NCBI GenBank assembly: GCA_900547095.1
Contig: URFG01000003.1
Location: 62,001-126,000 of the forward strand
Direction of reading: 5' to 3'
DNA: 64,000 nucleotides
DNA from: an uncultured Oscillospiraceae bacterium
GTDB lineage: Bacteria > Bacillota > Clostridia > Oscillospirales > Acutalibacteraceae
A program made the position numbers and the translations under genes. Below, one piece after another: positions 34,015 through 43,781 of the stretch; within the stretch, counting starts at the first letter, position 1; each line of letters begins with the position of its first letter. The notes under the pieces were generated by a model. That model saw only the letters and a list, made by a program, of their open reading frames with translations, made no database searches and was not told the DNA's origin.

Positions 34015-36088
34015 AAAGCAGGTCACCGTAACTCGGATAAGGCCAATATTCACGGGATATGAGAGTTTCGGCAGAATCTGAAAGCTTTCTTATTTCTTCC
34101 ATTAAACTTAATACTTCATTTTTATAAATTCCTGCCGAATCGATAAGCTTGTCGGTTTCGGCAGCTTTTTTTGTGCTTTCTTCAAGCTTTTGAGTAAGGG
34201 AGTAAAGGCTTTCCGATATATCCGAAAGCTTTTTTGAAATCGCTTTTTCTGCGGCTGCTTCAAGTCCGGCAGCCGTTTTATTTGCTATGAGATTGCAAAG
34301 CTTATCGGAATATTTGAATATGGCGGGTAAAACATCGCGGTTAATCATTTCAATTAAAGTGAGCGACTCTATATGAATGATTTTTCCGTATTTTTCAAGC
34401 GCCGTATCGGCTCTGCATATAAGCTCCGTTTTATTTAGTACTCCGTGCTTTTCAAAAAGCTCAAAATTTTTCTTTGTGCAAAGATAAGGCACAGCGTCAA
34501 AAGTGGTGCGCAGATTTAAAAGCCCTCTTTTTTCGGCTTCTTTTTCCCACTCTTTTGAGTATCCGTCGCCGTCAAAAAGAATTCGCTTATGCGCGGAAAT
34601 TGTTTCTTTAATAATAGCTAAAACTTCCGATTTAAAATCCTCTGAATTTTCAATTCTTTGAGCGAACTGCGAGAAAACATCGGCTACCATAGTGTTTATC
34701 ATAATATTTGCGTCCGAAATCGAAGCGGAGGAGCCGAGCATCCTGAATTCGAATTTATTGCCTGTGAAAGCGAAAGGTGAAGTTCTGTTTCTGTCAGTAT
34801 TATCCTTGCGGATATAGGGGATAGTGTCAGTCCCGACGGTCATTTTTATTTTTCCTGTATCGTTATGCCTTGCGCCCCTGTCGATATCCTTTAAAAGAGC
34901 GGAAAGCTCTTCTCCTAAATACATTGAAACTATCGCCGGCGGCGCTTCCGCAGCACCGAGCCTGTGGTCGTTACCCGCCGAGGCTACGGATATTCTTAAT
35001 AGATCCTGGTGATCGTCAACAGCCTGAATAACCGCGCAAAGAGTTAATAAAAAAAGCTTGTTTTCACTTGGAGTTTTTCCGGGCTTTAAAAGATTTATTC
35101 CGGTATCAGTAGAAATCGACCAGTTGTTGTGTTTTCCCGAGCCGTTTACCCCGGCAAAAGGCTTTTCATGCAAAAGGCAAACAAGTCCGTGCTTATCCGC
35201 AAGCTTTTTCATAAGCTCCATTGTAAGCTGATTGTGGTCGGCTGCAATATTGGTTGTTGTAAAGATCGGGGCAAGCTCGTGCTGAGCGGGAGCGGCCTCG
35301 TTATGCTCGGTTTTAGCAAGCACTCCGAGTTTCCAAAGCTCAAGATCGAGCTCTTTCATAAATGCCGCAACTCGCGGCTTTATTACTCCGAAATAATGAT
35401 CGTCCATTTCCTGGCCTTTTGGCGGAGCGGCACCTATAAGTGTTCTTCCGCAAAACATCAGGTCAGGTCTTTTCTTAAAAAGCTCTTTATCTACTAAAAA
35501 ATATTCCTGCTCCGGTCCGACGGTTGTATCGATATGTTTAACATCACTCATACCAAAGAGTTTTACTATTCGCATAACCTGTTTATTGAGCGCGTCCATA
35601 CTGCGCAAAAGCGGAGTTTTCTGATCCAAAGCCTCGCCGCCGTAAGAGCAAAAGGCTGTGGGAATGCAGAGAGTAGCGTCTTTAACAAAAGCATAAGAGC
35701 TCGGATCCCAGGCGGTATAACCTCTTGCCTCAAAGGTTGCTCTAATTCCTCCGGAGGGAAAAGAAGAAGCGTCAGGCTCGCCTTTTATAAGCTCTTTTCC
35801 CGAAAATTCCATTATTATCCTGCCGTCTTTACCGGGGGCTATAAAACTATCGTGCTTCTCGGCTGTGATACCTGTTAGCGGCTGAAACCAGTGAGTATAA
35901 TGCGTAGCGCCTTTTTCTATGGCCCAGTCTTTCATAACCGAAGCGACGGTATCGGCAATATTGCTGTCAATTCCTTTACCTATGCTTATTGCTTTTTTTA
36001 TGGAATTATATGTACTTACAGGCAGCCTTTCTTTCATTACGCTGTCGTTAAATACCATACTGCCGAATAATTCTTCTGTTTTAGTCAA
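34004..36088 (-). CDS. glnN: glutamine synthetase type III
   Basis: Forms glutamine from glutamate, ammonia and ATP. 694 residues, the size of GSIII. I start at TTG 36088 because AGGAG lies seven bases upstream and the protein then begins [15 protein letters not shown], the family start; frames further upstream run into the promoter. Conserved blocks include [52 protein letters not shown] and NRTSPFAF. Ammonium assimilation is the expected role. The type III enzyme is typical of Bacteroidetes, Ruminococcus-like Firmicutes and cyanobacteria. Confidence 0.96.
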   Translation of the reverse strand: MTKTEELFGSMVFNDSVMKERLPVSTYNSIKKAISIGKGIDSNIADTVASVMKDWAIEKGATHYTHWFQPLTGITAEKHDSFIAPGKDGRIIMEFSGKELIKGEPDASSFPSGGIRATFEARGYTAWDPSSYAFVKDATLCIPTAFCSYGGEALDQKTPLLRSMDALNKQVMRIVKLFGMSDVKHIDTTVGPEQEYFLVDKELFKKRPDLMFCGRTLIGAAPPKGQEMDDHYFGVIKPRVAAFMKELDLELWKLGVLAKTEHNEAAPAQHELAPIFTTTNIAADHNQLTMELMKKLADKHGLVCLLHEKPFAGVNGSGKHNNWSISTDTGINLLKPGKTPSENKLFLLTLCAVIQAVDDHQDLLRISVASAGNDHRLGAAEAPPAIVSMYLGEELSALLKDIDRGARHNDTGKIKMTVGTDTIPYIRKDNTDRNRTSPFAFTGNKFEFRMLGSSASISDANIMINTMVADVFSQFAQRIENSEDFKSEVLAIIKETISAHKRILFDGDGYSKEWEKEAEKRGLLNLRTTFDAVPYLCTKKNFELFEKHGVLNKTELICRADTALEKYGKIIHIESLTLIEMINRDVLPAIFKYSDKLCNLIANKTAAGLEAAAEKAISKKLSDISESLYSLTQKLEESTKKAAETDKLIDSAGIYKNEVLSLMEEIRKLSDSAETLISREYWPYPSYGDLLFKI

Positions 36089-36121
36089 AAAAACAACTCC
36101 TATTAAAACACTAGTAATATA

Positions 36122-36150
36122 AGTATAAAACAATTTCAATTTAAAGTCAA
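36122..36150 (-). promoter_or_regulatory. sigma-A promoter of glnN
   Basis: On the minus strand: -35 TTGACT (36150-36145), a 17-nt spacer and -10 TATACT (36127-36122), about 33 bases before the TTG start. No obvious nitrogen operator is visible in the short leader. Confidence 0.8.
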
Positions 36151-36209
36151 CCAATAGGAATTTAAGCTTTATAATTAATGTTTTTAATAAAAATATATTA
36201 ATAAAATAA

Positions 36210-36247
36210 GCCGAAGTTAATTTTAACTTAATAAAATTAACTTCGGC
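36210..36247 (-). terminator. intrinsic terminator of the ychF-to-transglutaminase gene run
   Basis: Perfect 16-bp stem GCCGAAGTTAATTTTA (36210-36225) and its complement (36232-36247), loop ACTTAA. It lies seven bases past the transglutaminase stop and is followed on the minus strand by TTATTTTATT. Confidence 0.9.
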
Positions 36248-36253
36248 ATTTGT

Positions 36254-37594
36254 TTACCATTTTATCAGTAAATAATTTGTATTGTTCACTGTAGACATTG
36301 ATTTTAATGATAAATTTGCTGTGCGTGCCATAGAAGAGCCGAGCTTGCTCATTATTTCAGCAGGGCTTTCTGTGACGGACGGGTCGGTTTTTATCTGCGC
36401 GGAATTTTTTCCTTTGCTGTTTTGAAGAGCGATCGCTTTTGAAAGCTCGTCATATTCATTGTTTTTAAGAATAAGATTTTCTTTATTGAAATAGTTCATA
36501 GCCACAGAGGAGCAGGTATAATTTATAAGATCATAAATTCCGGTTGAAGGTATTTTGCCGTTTTTCGGATCTGTAAACGCAGCTGAAATATGATCGGAAG
36601 AAATTTCCGAATCTGTAAGGTTAAAATAACTGTATAAAATGGAGTTAGCTCCGTTTGATGTCTGGTCATCCCATGTTACATCAATGTTATACCAATTATT
36701 TTCAATATTTACTATATTCCAGGAATGGTTTTGACCTCTGCTCGTTCCGCGTTTTATAAAAGAATTTATTCCGGCTTTTGAACAAAGCAATGAAAAAGCT
36801 CTTGAATACCCCTCGCAAACTGCTTTTTTTGAAACGAGTGCACCGTAAGCCGAGTATTTAAATTCCGCATTTAAGTCATATACAGTGTTTGAGCAAAGAT
36901 AATCGTGAATATAAAGCTCAGTTTCATATTGCGAAGATATATTTTCGGTGGCTTTTATAATTTCATTGACCTTTGCGTCAAGTTCGTTTTTCATTGACGC
37001 CGCCTTTGCTTTTGAGACAAGATAACTGCATTTAAATCCGTTTATATCGCCGCTGAAGCACACCGCCGTCTGATTGGAGTGACTGCTTATAAAATAGCTT
37101 GAGGGAAGCCAGAAAAGCTCCGGATAATCATCGCCTAACGCCTGATAGGCAACCGAAATATCACTTTTGATAGTTTCTTGGTTGCCGCTGAGATTTCCGA
37201 GGTCTATCCAGCCGTCTGTAAAATCCTCGGTGGCTTTAAGCATTTTTTTATAGATTTCCTGCCTTGTAGAGCTAAGAGAAGAAAATACCGTCAGTCTGTC
37301 CTGCTTTACTCTGACTTTGCCAGTTTCAACCTGCTTTAAATTGCTCTTATCAATTTTAACATCAACGATTTCTCCGGCGGCAGAGGGAAGAGGAGAAATC
37401 TTGTTTTTTGCGTTGCTGACAGGCTTTTCGGATTTGCTTTCCGAAACCTGTTTCTTAGTTTCCGATTGATTAGGAATTTCTTCAAAGTAAGATAATGAAG
37501 AATAATAAGAGTCTTTCGGTTTGGATTGTTTACAGGAAGCAAAAAAGCTTACAGAAATTATTACCGCAAGAAATAAAGATATAATTTTTTTCAA
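36254..37594 (-). CDS. lipoprotein with transglutaminase-like (papain-type) domain
   Basis: 446 residues. A signal peptide ends in a lipobox with Cys21 (FASCKQ). A Ser/Lys-rich linker of about 70 residues follows. The transglutaminase-like core has the full triad: Cys260 in KKAVCEGYSRAF, His290 in GQNHSWNIV and Asp305 in YNIDVTWDD. It would act outside the cell on peptides or peptidoglycan. TTG start with AAGGGG upstream. It is the last gene of a long minus-strand run, 12 bases after the LCP-like gene. Such domains may be proteases; the substrate is unknown. Confidence 0.88.
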   Translation of the reverse strand: MKKIISLFLAVIISVSFFASCKQSKPKDSYYSSLSYFEEIPNQSETKKQVSESKSEKPVSNAKNKISPLPSAAGEIVDVKIDKSNLKQVETGKVRVKQDRLTVFSSLSSTRQEIYKKMLKATEDFTDGWIDLGNLSGNQETIKSDISVAYQALGDDYPELFWLPSSYFISSHSNQTAVCFSGDINGFKCSYLVSKAKAASMKNELDAKVNEIIKATENISSQYETELYIHDYLCSNTVYDLNAEFKYSAYGALVSKKAVCEGYSRAFSLLCSKAGINSFIKRGTSRGQNHSWNIVNIENNWYNIDVTWDDQTSNGANSILYSYFNLTDSEISSDHISAAFTDPKNGKIPSTGIYDLINYTCSSVAMNYFNKENLILKNNEYDELSKAIALQNSKGKNSAQIKTDPSVTESPAEIMSKLGSSMARTANLSLKSMSTVNNTNYLLIKW

Positions 37595-37606
37595 ACAAAG
37601 CGCCCC

Positions 37607-38209
37607 TTAATTATTTATAAATTTAAAATTATTCAGCATATCATTAATATGATACTGCCAAAAATATGTGTCAAAGGCGGAGATATTTGTATCTGCTGAG
37701 TTCAGTATAGCGGAAATATTATCTTTTGTCAAATCAATCTTTTTTAAACCTGAAAAAAAGGCACTAATAATATCGTTTTTTAATTCGGAATCAGAAGAAA
37801 GCATATTCATTGCCTGAACTCCCGTGCATCGGACATTCTGTCCGTAAACCGAAAGCTCTATCCCTCCGATACTGTCTAATATCTCGGCAGAAGAGTTATA
37901 ATTCAGCTTAATATATTTTTCGGTTTGATTTTCAGCCTCTTTTAAAACTATCTTATTTGACTTAAAATCGAGGCTTAGAAGCATTCTGCTTTCGTCCGAA
38001 AAAATAATATTGATATCCATATTTTCAGGCAACGACTCAGCGTAGGGAACATCGTTCTTTTTATTTTCCGCATTTTGTAATCTTACCGCGCCGATTTTTT
38101 TGCATAAAAAAAGATAGCAAAATGTAAACCCCGAAAAAATCAGTGTGCTGAGCAGAACAGTGAGAAAAACTTTTAAAATATCTTTTCTTTTGGAATTAAA
38201 ATTACCCAT
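37607..38209 (-). CDS. single-pass membrane protein with weak LytR-CpsA-Psr resemblance
   Basis: 200 residues. Basic N-terminus, one membrane helix (about residues 14-36) and an outside domain. Within it, NSSAEILDSIGGIELSVYGQNVRCTGVQAMNML has the spacing of the LCP family block in which a valine-glycine-glycine turn is followed by a Gly-x-x-Ala segment. The Arg residues that bind polyprenyl phosphate are not evident, so it may be a degenerate relative. The start codon lies inside a 13-bp inverted repeat and the AGGTG Shine-Dalgarno is in its loop. Confidence 0.65.
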   Translation of the reverse strand: MGNFNSKRKDILKVFLTVLLSTLIFSGFTFCYLFLCKKIGAVRLQNAENKKNDVPYAESLPENMDINIIFSDESRMLLSLDFKSNKIVLKEAENQTEKYIKLNYNSSAEILDSIGGIELSVYGQNVRCTGVQAMNMLSSDSELKNDIISAFFSGLKKIDLTKDNISAILNSADTNISAFDTYFWQYHINDMLNNFKFINN

Positions 38210-38240
38210 AATATCACCTAAGTAATATTATGGGTAAGAT

Positions 38241-39152
38241 TTAATCTATAAATTCAAGAATATCTTTAATCATTTCTTCTTTGCAGGTATCGTTATGAAT
38301 TTCGTGCCTGCCGTCTTTATAAAGCTTTAATGTCACATTTCTGCCTTTTTTTAATTTGTTATAAACCTTTTTAACGCCTTTGCCGTAATTCCCCACAGGA
38401 TCGCAGTCGCCGGAAACTATCAGCACAGGAATTTTCGGGTCAAGCTCTCTGAAAAATTTTCGGCTGTTCGCAATTCTGTTAAGCTTAACAAGATCGTGCA
38501 TAGCGCTGACGGTGAATTTAAAGGTGCAGTAATCGTCTTTAGAATACTTTTTGATAGCCTCGCTGTCTTTAGTGAGCCAATTATATGGGGAAGTTCCATC
38601 GAAGCGCTTGTTATAAGTGCCGAAAGCGGTTTTATCAATTATATTAGAGATATGTTTCTCGCCGAAAAGGAGCTTGAATATATCGGTGAGAAGAAGTCCC
38701 GCTCCCGAGGCTATGTTAGGGCCGCCTGTTCCGCAGATAATAAGCTTATCGGGATCTAAAACATAATTAACAGCCGTTCCTCTTACTATAAACGAACCCA
38801 TACTGTGACCCATTAAAATATAAGGCACATTCGGATAATTTTTTCTTATTTTATCGGAAAATACCTTTACATCGCGCATAAGATAATCATAACCATTTTT
38901 GTGTGCGATAAATCCAAGTTCTTCGGCATTGTTTGCCGTTTTGCCGTGGCCTAAATTATCGTACCCGCAGCAAACATAGCCTCTTTTTGCAAACTCATCA
39001 AAAAATCCGTCGTACCTGTCGATATGCTCGGTCATTCCGTGCACTAAATGAAAAACGCCCTTTATCTCGCCCTCGGGAATAAATATTTTGCCTTTTAAAG
39101 TATGAATATTATCGCTTGATCTTACCTTTACTGTTTTGATCTCATAATTCAT
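38241..39152 (-). CDS. alpha/beta hydrolase, monoacylglycerol lipase-like
   Basis: 303 residues of the serine-hydrolase fold. Oxyanion-hole motif HLVHGMTEHIDRY, nucleophile elbow GHSMGS (about residues 115-120), acid in VSGDCDPVG and His in KDGRHEIHND. The layout matches lysophospholipase/monoglyceride lipase (PldB-like) proteins. There is no signal peptide, so it is cytoplasmic. ATG with a GGGAG Shine-Dalgarno. It lies between alr1 and the LCP-like gene in a run of envelope genes, which would suit lipid turnover; specificity is not known. Confidence 0.9.
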   Translation of the reverse strand: MNYEIKTVKVRSSDNIHTLKGKIFIPEGEIKGVFHLVHGMTEHIDRYDGFFDEFAKRGYVCCGYDNLGHGKTANNAEELGFIAHKNGYDYLMRDVKVFSDKIRKNYPNVPYILMGHSMGSFIVRGTAVNYVLDPDKLIICGTGGPNIASGAGLLLTDIFKLLFGEKHISNIIDKTAFGTYNKRFDGTSPYNWLTKDSEAIKKYSKDDYCTFKFTVSAMHDLVKLNRIANSRKFFRELDPKIPVLIVSGDCDPVGNYGKGVKKVYNKLKKGRNVTLKLYKDGRHEIHNDTCKEEMIKDILEFID

Positions 39153-39178
39153 AAAATATCTCCCGCCTGAAAATTTTA

Positions 39179-40306
39179 TCAGGTTTTAATAATTCTTGTA
39201 ACTCTTTTTGAAATTCCGCAGATTATCTCATAATTTATCGTATCGCAGATATCGGCAATTTCATTTACAGAAAGCTCTTTCCCGAAAAGAGTAACTTCAT
39301 CTCCGATTTTAACATCATCAATGTTACTTATATCCACAGACATCTGATCCATACATATTCTGCCTATAATCTTCGCTCTTTTGCCGTGAATTAGCACATT
39401 TCCTTTGTTTGAAAGCGCCCTCGGGTAACCGTCGGCATAGCCTATACAGACGGTAGCAAGCCGCATTTTTTTATCGGCTTTAAATGTTCTTCCGTAGTTG
39501 ACCGTATCTCCGGGGTTTATCTCCTTTACCATTGAAACGGTCGATTTAAGAGTCATAACAGGGATAAAATCTCCGATATCTTTAAGCTCCGGATTAGGGG
39601 AGAGTCCGTAAAGAATAATACCCGGGCGGCAGGCATTTAAAAGCTTATCACAGTCAAGAATTAAAGCCGCTGAATTGCAGCAGTGGCAATATTTCGGAGT
39701 AATGCCCTTTGATTTTAAAATATCCACAGCGCTTTTAAATCTGTTATACTGCGAAACTGTAAACCCGTCTTCTGTTTCGGGAGTTCTGTCGGAAACCGCA
39801 AAATGGGTAAAGATACCCTCGCATTCGAGATTTTTGAGAGTTGCGGATCTAAAGGAGTCTTCAAGTCCGCTTAATTTTTCATCTCTGCAGTCAAATCCGA
39901 GCCTTGACATACCCGTATCGAGTTTTAATTGAATTTTGATTTTTTCATTTAATTTTACGGCTTCTTTTGAAAGCGCCAAAGCATAATCATAAGAATAAAC
40001 ACACTGTGAAATATCAAGCTTTGAAAGCATATCCGTATGGTCCACAGGGGTGTACCCTAAAATGATAACGGGTTTTTTTATACCCAAATTTCTAAGCTGT
40101 GCCGCCTCTTCGATATTTGAAACAGCAAAGCCTTCCGCTCCCTCTTTATCGAGAACAGGGGCTATTATATCGGCGTTATGCCCGTAAGCGTCTGCTTTTA
40201 CAACGGCGAAAATTTTACTTCCGCCGGCTTTTTCCTTTATGATTTTGAAGTTGTGCCTTAAGGCGTTCAAATCAATTTCCGCCCAGGTTCTTTTCAAAAA
40301 ATCCAT
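39179..40306 (-). CDS. alr: alanine racemase (canonical)
   Basis: PLP enzyme making D-alanine for peptidoglycan. 375 residues. Pyridoxal Lys37 in VVKADAYGHN, HCCNSAA, the PLP-contacting Arg in CRPGIILYGL, the catalytic Tyr in VNYGRTF, and IGYADGYPR with GRICMDQMSVD complete the usual set. ATG with an AAAGGAAG Shine-Dalgarno. It follows the flippase gene by 21 bases. A second racemase-fold gene lies 4.7 kb upstream in the same run; this copy has the standard residues, so it is probably the true D-Ala supplier. Confidence 0.95.
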   Translation of the reverse strand: MDFLKRTWAEIDLNALRHNFKIIKEKAGGSKIFAVVKADAYGHNADIIAPVLDKEGAEGFAVSNIEEAAQLRNLGIKKPVIILGYTPVDHTDMLSKLDISQCVYSYDYALALSKEAVKLNEKIKIQLKLDTGMSRLGFDCRDEKLSGLEDSFRSATLKNLECEGIFTHFAVSDRTPETEDGFTVSQYNRFKSAVDILKSKGITPKYCHCCNSAALILDCDKLLNACRPGIILYGLSPNPELKDIGDFIPVMTLKSTVSMVKEINPGDTVNYGRTFKADKKMRLATVCIGYADGYPRALSNKGNVLIHGKRAKIIGRICMDQMSVDISNIDDVKIGDEVTLFGKELSVNEIADICDTINYEIICGISKRVTRIIKT

Positions 40307-40327
40307 TAAAGGCGCTTCCTTTCTTTA

Positions 40328-41941
40328 TTATCCCAAATGGAGCTTTTTGATCAGCTTTTCGGGAAGAATTGTTTTTAATTCCTTTAAATTTAGAACAAGA
40401 TAAATTCCGCCTGCAATAACACCGGATATAATAATATATATTATACTTTTTATCCGCGTATCCGGAATACCCAAAACTTTATTGAATACTATGCAGAGAA
40501 GTATCAGAATACCATAAGATACAACTGCTCTAGGCAAAGCTTTGAGAGTATCGGAAAATGTTATCTGCATATTCTTTTTAAGGAATAAAAGGCTCATTAT
40601 ATTTGAAACCGCAAAGCCTGTGAATGTGGCTAAGATAGCGCCGTAATAAGCTTTCAGCCCTAATTTGCCGAAAAGATACATAAAAGGAACATCCAAAAAA
40701 AGATTTATAATAAGACCTGTTATAACGCTTTTATAAATTATCTGTTTGCGGTTTAAGCTTTGCAGCAGGGAATTAAGCACCATATAAAGGCAATCAAAAA
40801 TCGTTACGATTATAGTGAATCTGATTATCGAAGAACCTGTTTCGTTTCTGCCGTAAAACACGGTCCAGAAATTATCCGCCTCTAAACTTATAAAAAGTGA
40901 AAGCGGAGCAATGATAAGAAGAATTATTTTAAGGCATTTATTGAAATTGATATTTACAAGCTCGTAATTTTTGACCGTGTAATCGTGAACGATATTCGGA
41001 ATAAGACTTACTATAAGACCTGTTGAAACGGCGGTAATAATAGCATTGAACTTTGTTCCCCAGGTTGTGAAAACACTGCTTACAAATTCCGTCTGCTTGC
41101 CCGAAAATCCGAGCTTCGGAAGAGTGTGCAGAACAAGTATCATATCTGTGCTTGTGTAAAGCGTGTTAGCAAGATTTATTATAATAAAGGGAATAGAGCA
41201 AAGGATTATATCACGGATTATAGTTTTGTCATAAGAAGTGTCGTCAGCTTTGATATTAAGGCTTAGATCCTCTTTGTTGTGCCTGACGGTTCTTGACAGA
41301 TAGATATAAGCGGCAAAGCCTCCCACAGCGGCGGCAAGCACCGAAATACCCACGGCAAACCTTATCGGCAGCTTAACGATATAAACGAAGAAATAACTTC
41401 CGACTAAAATAATTACAATTCTTACAAACTGCTCGATAACCTGGCTTATCGACGGCTGACTTATATATTTATGCCCCTGAAGATATCCTCTTTTGATACT
41501 TAAAAGGGGAACGATAAGCAGAGTAAAAGCGATACATCTAATAACGAATTTGACATCTTCAATAGTGTTTCCGCCCTCGATATCGCCTATTATAAGCTTA
41601 GAAAGCGGGCCTGCAAATACAAAGCATATCAAAAAGGAAACAACGGAAAATACGACTATTATTCTCTTGGCGAGAATATACATTCTGACTTTTTTGACCG
41701 TTTCCTCCAAAGCGGAATATTCGCTTGCAAGCTTGCATATCGCAAAGGGTATTCCCACGCTTGAAATGGTGAGAAAGATATTGTAAATATTGTAAGCGTA
41801 GCCGTAAAGCGCGCCGCCGTCGTCGCCTATTATCTTTTTAAAGGGGATAACATAGATTATACCGAGTATCTTGCTGACGAAGATACAGGCGGTAGCGATA
41901 AATGCGCCCTCTAAAAATGACGATTTTTTCAGTTTACCCAT
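40328..41941 (-). CDS. MOP-superfamily flippase, MurJ (YtgP)/SpoVB type
   Basis: 537 residues with about 14 hydrophobic helices. The N-terminus GAFIATACIFVSKILGIIYVIPF and NIYNIFLTISSVGIPFAICKLASEY match the YtgP/SpoVB group, which moves lipid-linked peptidoglycan precursors (MurJ role) or acts in cortex formation. It overlaps the end of asnB by 13 bases, so it is translationally coupled. Position after a D-Asp-ligase-like gene and an amidotransferase suggests that the flipped substrate is a modified lipid II. MurJ versus SpoVB versus a polysaccharide exporter cannot be settled from sequence alone. Confidence 0.88.
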   Translation of the reverse strand: MGKLKKSSFLEGAFIATACIFVSKILGIIYVIPFKKIIGDDGGALYGYAYNIYNIFLTISSVGIPFAICKLASEYSALEETVKKVRMYILAKRIIVVFSVVSFLICFVFAGPLSKLIIGDIEGGNTIEDVKFVIRCIAFTLLIVPLLSIKRGYLQGHKYISQPSISQVIEQFVRIVIILVGSYFFVYIVKLPIRFAVGISVLAAAVGGFAAYIYLSRTVRHNKEDLSLNIKADDTSYDKTIIRDIILCSIPFIIINLANTLYTSTDMILVLHTLPKLGFSGKQTEFVSSVFTTWGTKFNAIITAVSTGLIVSLIPNIVHDYTVKNYELVNINFNKCLKIILLIIAPLSLFISLEADNFWTVFYGRNETGSSIIRFTIIVTIFDCLYMVLNSLLQSLNRKQIIYKSVITGLIINLFLDVPFMYLFGKLGLKAYYGAILATFTGFAVSNIMSLLFLKKNMQITFSDTLKALPRAVVSYGILILLCIVFNKVLGIPDTRIKSIIYIIISGVIAGGIYLVLNLKELKTILPEKLIKKLHLG

Positions 41942-43779
41942 TTGCTGTTCTCCCCGAAATAAACATCATACCAAATAAGGAAAGTATAGATATTATAAAT
42001 TTTTCTTCCGTGGTTTGCAACTCCGTTATGGTGGTCTTCAAGCAATTTTAAAATAACTTTTTTATCGAAAAACTGCGAAGTACAGTCCCTCTCAAACATT
42101 TCCTTAACTAAGTTATAATATTTATCCTCTTTTACCCACTTAGAGAAAGGAACAGGGAAACCGAGCTTTCTTCTCCTGCTCCAATCCTCGGGCATTTTTT
42201 CTTCCGCTATATCGCGGAATATGGCTTTGGTTTTTTTGCCTTTTAAAAGATATTTTGAGGGAACCTGCGACGCTGCCGCCCATACTTCCTTATCGAGGAA
42301 AGGCACTCTTAATTCCAAAGAATTTGCCATAGTCATTTTATCGGCTTTAAGAAGAATATCCTGCGGCAGCCAAAAATGCATATCGATATACATTTTTTTA
42401 AGGCAGTCGTCTTTATCTTTTACCTTATCGTAAAACGGCTTTAAAACCTCGGTCGTAGTAGTATTGTCCTTTAATTCGTCGCAAAGAATTTCGTTTGCCT
42501 CGTCTTCATCCATTATCTGAGCGTGGCCGAGATATCTTTCGCAAAAAGGTTTTGCGTATTTAATAATAGTATTCTTGCCGGGGAAATGAGGCAGTTTTTT
42601 GGCGGTTTTCGCCATAAATTTTTTGAGATTTTCGGGCAGCGCCATATAAGCTTTAACTGCGGCGGTTTCGGGGTATTCGTTATATCCGCCGAACATTTCG
42701 TCAGATCCTTCTCCCGATAAAACGACCTTTACTTTTTCGGCCGCTAATTTTGATAAAAACATAAGCGGCACGGCGGATAGATTAGCCTCCGGCTCATCGG
42801 TATGATACTGAACTTTCGGGAGAGTCTCGAAAAACTCTTCTTTTGAAATATATCTGCTGAAGTTGTGAATTCCGTTAAGCTCTGAAAATTCGCGGGCGGT
42901 CTTAGTTTCGTCAAAACCGTTTACATCAAAGCCCACGGTAAAGGTCTTATCGGGTTTTGCAACACTTACTACATATGATGAATCCACTCCGCCCGAAAGA
43001 TACGAGCCTACTTCCACATCAGAGCTTAATTTATGGTATTTTACCGAATTTTCAAGAGCCGCTTTTATCTCTTTTTTATGCTCTTCATAGCCTTTATCGG
43101 TTTTATTGTAATTCACCGTAAAATATTGCTTTATATCAAGCTTGCCGTCTTTATACTTGAAATAATGACCGGGGTTAAGCTTATAAACGCCTTTGAAAAA
43201 TGTTTCGTCAAACACGGAATACTGAAACAAAAGGAACATTTTAAGTGCACTTTTATTAACCTCTTTTATAAAATCGGGGTGTTCAAGCATAGCTTTTATT
43301 TCCGAGGCAAAGAGGAAACAGCCGTTTTCATTATAATAATAAAAAGGCTTTATTCCGAAAGGATCGCGCGCGCCTACGAGTTCTTTTGTCACCGTGTCAT
43401 AAATAACAAAAGCAAACATTCCTCTTAATTTTTCGAAAATTTTGTCTTTATATTCTTCATATCCGTGAAGAATTGTTTCGGTGTCGGAATTGCTTGAAAA
43501 TTTATGGCCTTTTTCTTCAAGGTCGCGCCTTAATTCCTTATGGTTATAAATCTCGCCGTTAAAAATAATAACTTTTGTTTTATCTTCATTGAAAATAGGC
43601 TGATCTCCGCCGGCTAAATCGATGATAGAAAGCCTGCGAAAGCCGAGAGCTGCAAAATCATCGGTAAAATAACCCTCGGAGTCGGGACCTCTGTGAATGA
43701 TCCTGTCCGCCATTTTCTTCGATATTATTTTCTTTTCTTCCGAATTCCTTTTATCGGCAAATCCGATAATTCCGCACAT
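41929..43779 (-). CDS. asnB: glutamine-hydrolysing asparagine synthetase (AsnB/AsnH-like)
   Basis: 616 residues. N-terminal class II glutaminase with nucleophile Cys2 (MCGIIGFAD), IIHRGPDSEGY and NGEIYNHKELR. The ATP-pyrophosphatase domain has YLSGGVDSSYV and VLSGEGSDEMFGGY. It amidates a carboxylate through an acyl-adenylate. Standard substrate is free L-aspartate. However, in Lactococcus and Enterococcus an AsnH-type enzyme amidates the D-Asp cross-bridge residue. The gene starts two bases after the D-aspartate-ligase-like gene, which makes the second role worth testing. Confidence 0.93.
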   Translation of the reverse strand: MCGIIGFADKRNSEEKKIISKKMADRIIHRGPDSEGYFTDDFAALGFRRLSIIDLAGGDQPIFNEDKTKVIIFNGEIYNHKELRRDLEEKGHKFSSNSDTETILHGYEEYKDKIFEKLRGMFAFVIYDTVTKELVGARDPFGIKPFYYYNENGCFLFASEIKAMLEHPDFIKEVNKSALKMFLLFQYSVFDETFFKGVYKLNPGHYFKYKDGKLDIKQYFTVNYNKTDKGYEEHKKEIKAALENSVKYHKLSSDVEVGSYLSGGVDSSYVVSVAKPDKTFTVGFDVNGFDETKTAREFSELNGIHNFSRYISKEEFFETLPKVQYHTDEPEANLSAVPLMFLSKLAAEKVKVVLSGEGSDEMFGGYNEYPETAAVKAYMALPENLKKFMAKTAKKLPHFPGKNTIIKYAKPFCERYLGHAQIMDEDEANEILCDELKDNTTTTEVLKPFYDKVKDKDDCLKKMYIDMHFWLPQDILLKADKMTMANSLELRVPFLDKEVWAAASQVPSKYLLKGKKTKAIFRDIAEEKMPEDWSRRRKLGFPVPFSKWVKEDKYYNLVKEMFERDCTSQFFDKKVILKLLEDHHNGVANHGRKIYNIYTFLIWYDVYFGENSKWVN

Positions 43780-43781
43780 TG

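Noticed and set aside
36151..36209. Second promoter or regulatory RNA between glnN and the transglutaminase gene
   Set aside because: Only AT-rich sequence and the terminator are visible.
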